Part shown: positions 55,301 to 64,000 of the stretch, one piece after another
How the letters are laid out: each line of letters opens with the position of its first letter
Position numbering within the stretch: the stretch's first letter is position 1
DNA from: Glycine soja
Taxonomy: Eukaryota > Streptophyta > Magnoliopsida > Fabales > Fabaceae
Assembly: GCF_004193775.1 (NCBI RefSeq)
Contig: NC_041011.1
Span: forward strand, 39,935,167-39,999,166
Direction: 5' to 3'
DNA: 64,000 bases
Made by a program: the position numbers and the translations under genes
The notes under the pieces: generated by a model
Database searches by the model: none
The model's input: only the letters and a program-made list of their open reading frames with translations
What the model was told of the DNA's origin: nothing

Positions 55301-58136
55301 AAATTCAAAATCAAGGAGATGTTGGAAAATATTTTCATTATAATTTAAAATTAAAGTCAAAAATATCTTTTTAATCAGTTTTATCTTAAAGATATAAAAT
55401 CTGACCACTATCGTTTGTTATATTCTTATTCCTGTTTTTGTAGGAATTCTATTGACTATATCTTTGATTTTCTATCTGTTGGAGGCTTTGGTGCACGTTG
55501 AAGGTTTTATTAAGTTTGTTAGTAATCTGTTGCTGCAAGTTGAGGTTGTTTGTTGCAACACGTTGGGGTTGTTTTGTGAGCGGCACTCCTCCTAAACTCT
55601 TCCTATATATAGTGTGTTGCTTGCTGTTAGAAGGGAAGTAGCACAACATACTGAGTAGTAAAATTATGTACCCAGTTTTTCCTTCACGGATATTTAAAAA
55701 ACTCTTCTCTTTCAATATAAAATTCCATTATTATATGTTATGGAGCATGGTGTTCTTTGGTTCGGGATCCTTTCGCTGCACTCTATTGAATCAATGGGTT
55801 GTCGTATTTTGGGAGAGGAGCACATGCATATTAATTTACTACCATTGCAGAGGGCCGTTTTCTCTAGCGCATAGTGCACTTCAACCCAGGCTCTTATAAA
55901 CTCTTCTACTATTACATTTTATGTTTTGTATTAATTGATTATTATATAAACATTTTTTGTGTTTTAATTCTAGGTGAAATTATACCACTGCTATGTTTGT
56001 TATTTTTTGGCTTCCTAATTATTTTATCTAACAGGAGAATCAATACAATGGTCACACTAATCAGTACAATACTATAAAGGACGTAGTTTAAAAAGTAAAT
56101 ATTTGCTATTTTACAGAGTTTCCAGTGGTGTACACCTATTCAACTCAGGGTATGTACATATAGAATGACAGTTATTATCAAAGAGATGAAAATGACTACT
56201 AACCAGATATTCCATAAGCTGTCTATCATTGTTTATTCTTGCCTCAGCAACCTCCCAGCATCCTTTTTCTGCCAAGTTTTTTAGTGAGCTGCAAATCAAT
56301 AAGGTAATCTTGTAAATAAGAAATTAGAAAAGGTAAGGGGTTGTGGAATTGGATTTAAGATTCTCTGAACAATCAAACAGCAATAGAAAATCCTCACCAT
56401 GTCAACCAGTACAAATCAATTACCTTTCTTTACACCTTTTGTATACATCAGGAAAATCCTGCTTTAGATTATTTTTCTTTATAATCTCATGGGCATTCTT
56501 TAGCATGTTCCTCTCAATGAACTCCTCTACAAGTGTGGATAGCATTTGTTTCCCCATAAATGTTGCCCACTTCTCTGCGGCTTTGAATTGATTACTCTGT
56601 ATCATATCAAGGAGAAAAGACTGGCCATACTGGTAGACAGAGAATTGCTCTATTAAAGTGACAGCTGTCATGTACAACTGGGATTTTACCAACTCAACAA
56701 TATACTGTTCAACAAATTCTTTTGCTGTACCACAACTTAAATCATGTTTTTCCTTAATTTGACACATTGCTTTCTCAACATTTGTTAGTTTTACATCAAA
56801 AATCTCGAGTAGCTTCAGGACAATCTTTTCATCATGATCGATCTGGCCCCAAATAATATCTACAAGTAGATGGGCAACTAGGTCTTTCACCTCCAATGAG
56901 TCTTCTGTAGTGGTTGTTGATCTTTTCAGGAATCGGCGAAGAGCAGATATTATCAGATGAGTAAATCCTTGACTATGATCTTCAAATAATGGAGAGACAT
57001 ACATGCACTGAACAATAAAAGTTGCTGGTTCGGGTTTTGGATCATTACTAAGAACAAGATGTACTTGATGTTGAAGGGCTCGGAATTTTGTTGATGCCTT
57101 ACATGTGCCTATGCAATGGCATTTGAAGAGAAACAACATTGAAAATAGAAAGAAACAAGATGTACATTAATGAGACAGAAGCACGCGTAATGAATAATCT
57201 TCAATTGCCATTGCAACAAAGATGTTAGATATCTTATTTGAAAAAATACGTTACTAACTTGATCAAGGACTCATTTATCAGATCTGATAAAAAAATAGGT
57301 CTATAAAATTGACAGTTATGGGCATTTCAAATAATAAATTTTCAGCATATTTTTAGACCCTGAAAAGAGATAATTGGTTCCAAAATCATTTTCTACACAC
57401 AAAAATTGCCACACATGGGCAATAACATATTGAGGAGGATACCACATATGTAACCTAAAAGATATAATAGGATATAAAATCTCTGACATCAGAACATTGA
57501 ATGAAATGCTCACCCTCCAAAATAAATAGTTTTGGGAAACTACATAATTAACAATGCTGATCATTTCAATCTTTCATTCAACATAAATATTTACGACAAG
57601 GAAGAGTGAGATTTTGGACAAATTTTAGATGACCATTAATATCTGGGAACATGAGGGAAAGAGTTTGACTGAATAATTCTAAGCCCTCAAAGATTTTGGA
57701 TGACCATTAATATCTTGAAACATGAGGGAAAGAATTTAACTGAAGAATTATAAGCCCACAATTTTCTACAATGTCAATGATTGCAACAAAACCACAACCG
57801 TGGCATTAATTTAAAACCTTGAAAATAAGCATTGATGTCCAGTTTATCTGGGCAAATGATGTTTACTTAAAGAAAAACAAACTACCAGAAAGGTCAATTG
57901 AACCATTTCGGCAAACACTTAGCACTCGTCATCGTATGATCTCATTTCAGACAACAATTATTGGCATTGAAAGGAGAAGAATTCATACCATAATAATAAC
58001 ATTCTTTCAGCAGGAACAGAAACACCACCGGAGAAACATGAGTTAAATCATAGAAAGCATGTTTGCATAAGGTCCACATTTGACTAGCATTGTCCTCAGT
58101 GTTGCCTGTCTTAGCTACATTCTCCTTCAAACTCAT
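52353..58136 (-). CDS. 3'-5' exonuclease, Mut7-like DEDDy type, 566 aa
   Basis: Ten coding exons: 58136-57989, 57108-56424, 56288-56204, 54295-54208, 53916-53732, 53564-53432, 53185-53049, 52906-52832, 52629-52528 and 52415-52353. All are in phase (1701 nt with stop). The first 330 residues are a helical region without enzymatic motifs (KWATFMGKQMLSTLVEEF, SLKNLAEKGCWEVAEARI), as in Mut-7 and metazoan EXD3. The exonuclease fold follows: ExoI VIGLDCEWKPN (Asp382, Glu384), ExoII GYNFQCDAKQLAYSYEEL (Asp448), ExoIII LEYAALDAVVLVHIF (Tyr515, Asp519), a complete DEDDy catalytic set. From memory it is collinear with Arabidopsis At5g24340 (about 505 aa). These enzymes trim RNA or DNA 3' ends; the substrate here is unknown. 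A separate upstream exon appears to be leader (see its own entry). The largest intron contains a solo LTR. Confidence 0.93.
55320..56033. mobile_element. 714-bp solo LTR (copia-like) in an exonuclease intron
   Basis: It begins TGTTGGAAAATATTTTC and ends TTTTATCTAACA, the TG..CA form of LTR retrotransposons, with a TATATATAG promoter-like box near 55604. It is flanked by a perfect 5-bp duplication GGAGA (55315-55319 and 56034-56038). There is no internal region and no second LTR, so it is the product of LTR-LTR recombination. It lies in the 1.9-kb intron between coding exons 3 and 4, reading opposite to the gene, and does not touch splice sites. Confidence 0.88.
57611..57763. repeat. 71-bp tandem duplication in an exonuclease intron
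   Basis: GATGACCATTAATATCT, then AACATGAGGGAAAGA, then AATTCTAAGCCC-like sequence occurs twice in a row with 71-bp spacing and few mismatches, inside the first intron of the coding region. Confidence 0.85.
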
Positions 58137-58787
58137 CCCTGGTCAAAACTGTAATCATAGCAGCAACGCGTTAGATAACTATTTGAGGTTCGAAAATTAC
58201 AGGCATACACCTAATGATTCTTAATTCCATGCATTCATCAGATCATCTAATCTCTAGACTCTAAATGAAGCACGAAAACTTCAATATGACCAATGTCTAA
58301 AATATAGGACACGGGAAAGACCGTATTCACATAAACAGAAAGATTCTAATTAAATAAAATATGAGTACCATATGATAAAATATCACATTTATGTTATATT
58401 TATCTTTTTAAACAAACTTTTTATGTTTTTCAAGTGTATTAGTTGGGTAAAGGTAAGTGATTTTTAAACCAACAATGTTCTTACGGTGTGTTCATTTGCG
58501 ACTGAAGAAACCAACATATTTCACGGTGATTTTGAGAAAACATCGTGTTTCCTTGCATCCCCGTTGGAGACAAGTTCAGAAAAGGAACATAAAAAAAAAT
58601 CATAAATGAATAAAAAGAAGAAGTTCGGTGCGGTTGCTTTTCCCTTTTTTCTTTTTATGAATATGATAAGCAAAACAAAGCATGCAGCGGAAAAAAGAGA
58701 CTAAACTTTGAGAAAACGAAAGGGAGAAAAAAAACAAAAATAATAACAGAACAGTAGAAGAAAAGAAGAGAAAAAAGAGAAACTCAC

Positions 58788-58860
58788 CAACTGCAGTTGG
58801 AACCAATTCGATAGAATTTTTTTTTGCAGATTGTAGCAGCTCTGTTTTGCCTTATGCTTG
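58788..58860 (-). other. Probable non-coding first exon of the exonuclease gene
   Basis: On the minus strand the sequence runs from a predicted start near 58855 to a strong donor TTG/GTGAGTTT (exon end 58788). The next acceptor (ACCAG/GG at 58139) lies two bases before the ATG at 58136. The exon has no in-frame ATG leading into the coding exon. Inferred from splice motifs only. Confidence 0.5.
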
Positions 58861-58880
58861 ACTCAATAGTCAGTTTTGGT

Positions 58881-58888
58881 ATTTATAT
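58881..58888 (-). promoter_or_regulatory. Candidate TATA box of the exonuclease gene
   Basis: TATAAATA on the minus strand, correctly spaced about 30 bases before the predicted first exon. Confidence 0.5.
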
Positions 58889-58974
58889 TTTTTTTTAAGT
58901 TGTCAGCATTAGTTGTTGGATGCAAATATTAGAAGAAGAAAATAGACGGAGAATGAGACGGGCAATTATTTTAT

Positions 58975-59160
58975 TCAATTAAATAATAAATAATAATAAA
59001 TTCATAATCATTAGTTTAAAAATTAAATCATTAATCCGTGACGCGAGAAGATTTTATATTTTTTTCCATTTGATATTTTTTTATAAGACCTAACCGATTT
59101 ACCCGCGAGAAAATTTTATATATTTTCTTTTAATATTTTTTTAATAAGACCTGGCCAATT
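58975..59160. repeat. Short direct repeat, possible MULE terminal region
   Basis: Two adjacent units of about 60 bp read GCGAGAAGATTTTATATTTT / GCGAGAAAATTTTATATATT, then TAAGACCT(AA/GG)CC(G/A)ATTTACC. They lie at the junction between the exonuclease promoter and the decayed MULE and may belong to its left terminus. The other end is outside the window. Confidence 0.4.
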
Positions 59161-59570
59161 TACCGCAAGAGCCGGCAAATTTTTCGAGAGGGGCTCTTTT
59201 TCGAAATTATTTCTCCAAATGATGTTGTTTTGAGTGCATGGGGCTATTTTTTACATGCAAATGGCTAGTCCCATTGGAGCTTTGGGCTGACGTTGATATG
59301 TGGCATTGGTCTCGTCATTCGCGATTTGAACTGCATGGGACTCGCCAGATTGACTGGCGAGTTGAGCTAGGGGAGGTTTTCCAAGCAGGCACGCGTTGCA
59401 GGAGAAGCAGCTTTTTCAGGTTGTAATAGCAAGTGGAACTGACGAATTGCGTTGGAGTTGGAATAGTCAGTAGCACTGAGGAGTTTCCCTTGGAATAGCC
59501 ATTGTCAATGGCGAGATCATCAGCTTTAAATAGGCACTCTCGTTCCACATTTGCTGTGCGTTTTTTAAAA
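59161..59570. other. GC-richer block ahead of the decayed MULE gene
   Basis: Markedly richer in G+C than its surroundings, with words such as GACTCGCCAGATTGACTGGC. No convincing frame: 60-80 codon open stretches on both strands overlap without family signal. It could be promoter or leader of the MULE or captured host DNA. Confidence 0.4.
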
Positions 59571-59639
59571 ATTGCTTAGTTTTTCGAATTGTTTGCTATC
59601 CGATTTTTGTCATTGCTAAACCTTTTGTTCTTGAAGTCA

Positions 59640-60480
59640 GCCTTCAAGGTATGAAGTTCGTAATAAAATGTGTGTGGCATGAAAGTAGTTTTTATGAAGT
59701 AATTTTTTTGACGTCGGAAAAAAGTTTGAATGTGAAGTTTTTATTATAATTTTTTTTAATTAAGTTGTATTTTTTTAATTAAATTTGTGAGGGTTGAAGT
59801 AAAAGTTTGTTTTGAAAAAAAAATTGTCTCATCATATTTATTTGAATAAAATATCTAGAGTCGAAAAATTGTTTTGAATATGAAATTTGTAGTCATTTTA
59901 TAATTATATTAGGTTGGTGTTAATGTTGTGTTACTGTCTTAAAAATTTATGAGTCTTCTTTGAAGTGTGTTTAAAATCCAAAATTTTTGTGGCATAATAT
60001 TTATTTGAAGTAATTATTTTGAGTATGGTAAATTTTTTAAATATGAAGTTGTAGTATTTTTTTAATTAGATTAGGTTGGGGTGTTGATGGTTTGTTTGTG
60101 TGTTAAAAATGTATGAGCCTTGAACTTCAACCTTGTTTAAAATAAAAAATTTATTTGACATCATATTTATTTGAAGTAAGTATTTTGAGTGCGGAAAAAA
60201 TTTTCAATATGAAGTGTGTAGTATTTTTTTTTAATTAGATTAGCTTGTTGTTGTTGTTTTTTTTAAGTTATTATTGTGAAGATTAATTACTACCTTTTGC
60301 TTCGTTGATGAATTATTTTGCTTTTAAAATTAGTACCTTCAAATTGTTCAACTGTTTTAAGTCTTTTTCGTCATATTTAGTTGAAGTTAATAATTTTTAT
60401 TTAAAATAAAGTTTTAATGTGAAGTTTTTCAGTAAAGAGGTTTTTTGTGATTAGATTTATTTATTTTGAATTTATTATTA
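59640..60480. repeat. Degenerate tandem units in the 5' part of the decayed MULE
   Basis: ATTTGAAGTAATTATTTTGAGT-like sequence followed by GGAAAAA..TTGAATATGAAGT and a TTTTTTAATTAGATTAG tail recurs about five times at intervals of roughly 145-210 bp (near 59695, 59840, 60000, 60170 and 60380). Confidence 0.7.
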
Positions 60481-61660
60481 TTATGATTAATTATTTACAA
60501 TAGTGTTTTTGTAGGTACATGATGAATTCAGTTATAACAGTGTTGTATTTCAATCGAAGGGTATATGAAAAGAATGATGGTGTAATATTTGAAGGCAGTA
60601 AAAAAAACGATTCAGATTAAACGTGGAATTAGTTTCAATGCTTTGAAATTTTTTTGGAAATAAGGTAAAGTTAGAAAATAATGAAATTATTTCTGCTATC
60701 AGTTGTAGATTTTTAGTTTTTGAAAAATATGTTGTTTTGCAAATTTGTGATGACGAAGATGTTGAAACCATGCTCGAAATTTTTCAACAACAAAATCAAA
60801 TGTCGATTTTGGAATTCTATGTTTCATTCTGCAAATTTTCTTACATCATGTGAAAATAATTTATCTAATAATGAGACGCAACAGCCAACAAATGTGAGCA
60901 ACTTACATGGTGATGAAGATGATGATGATGATGATGATTATCTTGTGTCTAACTCATACGTTGAAGAGTCTTTAGACGAAGATGATAGTCTTGACGGTAT
61001 ATCTGATACACACGATGAAGTTGCCGACATGATTCAACCAGTAAGAACTGTTCACCCAATAGAAGGTATAATTTATTAATTAAAAAAATAGGTGAATACA
61101 TTTATCATTTGATGTCAATTGTATTTAATGTTAAATAAGTATGATTTGAATTTTTTTTAACTATTAGGTGTACAAGGAATTGAAAATCCATTTTGGAATG
61201 ATGCTTTGCATTATAACAATATCAACTAGAGTCATCCTGATGAGGAAGACATTTGTGGTTTGGAGATGCCATCGAGTTTTAATGTTGGACAAGAATTATA
61301 TGTTGGCATGGATTTTGATACTAAAGATGCGGTAAAAATGCACTGAAACAATATGTTATGAAGGTGCATCAAACTTTCAAAGTTGTTGAAAGCAAATCGA
61401 ACAAGTATGTTGTTTGTTGCTTGAATAAAAGTGCAGAGTGTCCTTGCCCGTTCTATATGAGGGCAATTTTATCTTAAAAAAACTGATTCATGAAAAGTCA
61501 CACAATGGGGTGGACCACACACATGTCTCAATATGACCATGACACAAGATCACGAGAAGCTTGATTCTGATTTAATTGTCACTGGTGTAGTAAGTACGTA
61601 TTTTATGTTCATATTATGCTACTTTTGCGTTAATTGTCATTTTAATTTTGTTATTCTATT

Positions 61661-62740
61661 TGTTAGACAAATGGCCTCAGATATCTTAAGAAGGGGGTTG
61701 AATTAAGATATTACAAACTATTTCCCTAATTAAAAATTCTATTTCAATTTCAATGCAAGTTGCAAGTTCCCTTAAAAATGAACTTTTAAATAATGATTCA
61801 AATAGAACAATCTGAATATAAATATAAATCAATAATAAATAAATGAGTTTAAGGGAAGAGAAAGTGCAAACTCAGATTTATACTGGTTCGGCCACACCCT
61901 TGTGCCTACGTCCAGTCCCCAAGCAACCCGCTTGAGAGTTCCACTATCTTGTAAAATCCTTTTACAAGTTCTGAACACATAAGGACAATCCTTCCTTTGT
62001 GTTCAGATTTCTTTATAACAAGAGACCCTCGGTCTCTCAATCCCCTTTGAGAATTTAGAAAGAAGAGAAGAATAAATCTCTCTTGAAAGAGATAGATTTT
62101 ACAATATGAGCACTCAATTAATTCCTTATTGAATTGCAAGTGTATTGGCCAAGGAATTCTTAAGAGGATGAAATGTTTTTGCTCTTTGAGAGAATAAGAC
62201 TTTTTGTTATGAAAAACTCTGAGCAAATTCGTGTTTCAAGTCACATATATATAGACCTTTGGTGGCCATGTAAAAACCATTTGAAAAGATGTGACTCTTA
62301 GAAATAATTTTCTGAAAATCTCCTCTGGTAATCGATTACAGAATTTGTGTAATCGATTACAGCTTTTAAAATTTAAATTAAAATGTTTATTAACGGCTGG
62401 TAATCGATTACCAATATTGTGTAATCGATTACACAGTCTAAAATTTGAATTCAAATTTTTAATAACTGTTGTAAACCATTTTTGACCACTGGTAATCGAT
62501 TACATCCTCTGGTAATCGATTACCAGAGAGTAAATATTTTGAAAAACACTTTTTAACTTAAATTACTTGGCCAAACCTTTTGCTATTTCAATTAGGAATT
62601 CCCTTCCTAAAATACTAGTGATCATCTTGATGTTGTGTCTTGTATTCTTGAATCACATTGTCTTGAATTAAACTTGAAAAGCGCATTTGCATCAAATCAT
62701 CATGATCATCATCAAAACATCAAAGTCATTTGCTTCTACA
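61661..62740 (-). mobile_element. 1080-bp solo LTR, SIRE-like copia, nested in the MULE intron
   Basis: Read on the minus strand it begins TGTAGAAGCAAATGACTTTG and ends GGCCATTTGTCTAACA, giving TG..CA ends. A perfect 5-bp duplication CTATT flanks it (61656-61660 and 62741-62745). It contains a block of AATCGATTA motifs and a TATATATAG-like promoter box near 62245. No internal region remains. Removing the LTR and one CTATT restores a plausible intron end (..CTATTAACAG) before the transposase exon, so it landed about 10 bases from the 3' splice site. I associate this LTR type with soybean SIRE1-like elements from memory. Confidence 0.85.
62326..62529. repeat. Six AATCGATTA motifs inside the solo LTR
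   Basis: GTAATCGATTAC or GGTAATCGATTACC occurs six times in about 200 bp as three spaced pairs. The motif is palindromic. Two 60-70 codon open frames on opposite strands are by-products of it. Confidence 0.9.
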
Positions 62741-64000
62741 CTATTAACAGGCATGATCAGAGAAGATACATCAATAAAAGTTTCTTTGATTCAAGAGAGG
62801 ATTAACAGTGAATTTGCCTACAAGGTATCGTACAATAAAGCTTGGTTGGTGAAGCAAAAAGCCATTGCACTTGAATATGGCAATTAGGAAGAGTCATATG
62901 CAAAACTTTCGTCGTGGCTAACACACATGCAAAATCATTCTCCTGGATCATATTTTCAAATACTACATGACGATTTTATTGTTGAGAACATGGTTAGTCG
63001 TGAACACCGTCAGTTTCATAGAGTGTTTTGGACTTTTGGTCAATGTAAGGAGGCTTTCAAGTTTTGTAAGCCAACATACAAGTTGATGGCACACATTTGT
63101 ACGGAAAATACCGAGGGACCCTCTTAATGGCCACATCACAAGATGAAAATGGTGGTGTCCTTCCTCTAGCATTCGTCGTGGTCGAAGGTGAGACGTTAAC
63201 AACGTGGTCATGGTTTTTGACACACTTGAGTGAACACGTATCACAGATAAAAATGGTATTTGTCTCATATCTGATTGTCACGCGAGTATAAAGTCTGTTG
63301 TGGCTAACGAAGCACTTGGTTGGCAACCTCCCCACGATTATCATGTTTACTGCGTCCGACACATAGCAAGCAATTTCAATCACAAATTCAATAATGCCAA
63401 ACAAAAAGAAATGTTGAAAAAATTGAGTAAGATTTCATTTATCATGGTCACGTTAATTTAAGTTTCATGTATACTTCAAATTATTGTTGCTAACTAATTT
63501 CATGCAGGCTACACTCCTTGCAAGCATATTTTTTTTTTATCAAAATTTAGAAAAATTCCGTCAATTGAGTCCAGCCATAGCAACATGGATTGATCGCATT
63601 TCAAAGGAAAAATGGACCATGGCTTATGATAGAGAAAGATGTCGATATGACCACATGACAACGAACCTCTTAGAATGTATAAATAAGGTATTGAAGGATT
63701 GTCGCAACATACCGATAACAGCGTTGATCAAATCAACATATAGTAGGTGCCAAAAGTACTTTGTTGATCGTGGCCGCCAAGCCCAAAGTCAGTTAAATGA
63801 AGGACAAGTATATTGTTCTAAGCTTGTTGAAGAACTTAGAAAAAATCAAGAACAAGTTTGTTCGCACATCGTTCGCGTGTATGATATCCACTCGACAAGG
63901 TTTGAAGTAGAGGAGACCTTCAATCCTATTACACAATGTGGTGGACAAAAGTGGGAAGTTAACTTGAATGGTCATTATTGTCAATGCGGAAGGTATTCTG

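Larger units (their letters stand above)
60540..64000 (+). pseudogene. MuDR-type MULE transposase gene, decayed, runs off the window
   Basis: Parts in order: a PB1-like N-terminal segment (DDEDVETMLEIFQQQNQMSI, about 60750-60810); an acidic Asp-rich linker (60900-61040); the MuDR DNA-binding region (GQELYVGMDFDTKDAV, 61290-61336, then SKSNKYVVCCLNKSAECPCP); an intron that received a solo LTR; the transposase core from 62748 (IREDTSIKVSLIQERINSEF); a further intron (63427-63507); and the beginning of the SWIM zinc finger (NGHYCQCGRYS) at the right edge. Breaks: stops in the DNA-binding part, a TAG in place of the Trp codon near 62886, and single-base frameshifts near 63072 and 63239. The first catalytic Asp context (VDGTHLYGKYRG) survives in the shifted frame. 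It is a relic and would not make a transposase. Confidence 0.88.

Noticed and set aside
62236..62485. Two frames with repeated NRL/CNRL words
   Set aside because: By-products of the palindromic AATCGATTA motifs in the solo LTR.

Overview
The window is plant nuclear DNA, most likely from a legume and probably soybean (Glycine). Three things point there. The intergenic DNA is very AT-rich and full of small DNA transposons. The genes have plant-type short exons with GT..AG introns. One solo LTR carries the AATCGATTA repeats and the antisense end structure I associate with soybean SIRE-type copia elements. The species is an inference from pattern, not from a search.

Left third (1-23 kb). The 5' part of an intron-less pentatricopeptide-repeat (PPR) gene runs off the left edge. 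An isolated tRNA-Pro(CGG) lies near 7.0 kb, and a single-exon DUF1645 gene at 10.1-11.2 kb. The rest is gene-poor. It holds Mutator-type (MULE) miniature elements with 9-bp target duplications, an old direct duplication (12.3-13.1 against 14.55-15.7 kb), and a 1.3-kb inverted-repeat element with an unusually long flanking duplication (17.05-18.37 kb).

Middle (23-40 kb). A five-exon gene on the minus strand encodes an 895-residue TON1-recruiting-motif (TRM6/7/8-like) protein. A transposon cluster follows: a 1.65-kb MULE, a 331-bp fold-back element, and an 8.42-kb MULE (31384-39803). The large MULE has long inverted termini, a perfect 9-bp TSD, a decayed plant-mobile-domain (MAIN-like) gene, two MuDR-N-terminus-like fragments and three different tandem arrays. 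It has no recognisable transposase.

Right third (40-64 kb). A ten-exon RECQL1-type RecQ helicase (610 aa) is followed by an unrecognised 154-residue protein, a DUF3511 gene (108 aa) and a ten-coding-exon DEDDy 3'-5' exonuclease (Mut7-like, 566 aa). One exonuclease intron holds a complete solo LTR. The last 5 kb are a decayed MuDR-type MULE whose intron was hit by a second solo LTR; it runs off the right edge.

The genes are ordinary independent nuclear loci, not a pathway cluster. TRM is cytoskeletal (division plane), RecQ acts in DNA repair, the exonuclease in RNA or DNA processing, and PPR in organelle RNA. From memory of the Arabidopsis map, the TRM, RecQL1 and DUF3511 genes also sit close together on chromosome 3, so this looks like a conserved block invaded by transposons. 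All exon joins below were worked out by hand from splice sites and continuous reading frames; in the TRM, RecQ and exonuclease genes every join closes in phase.
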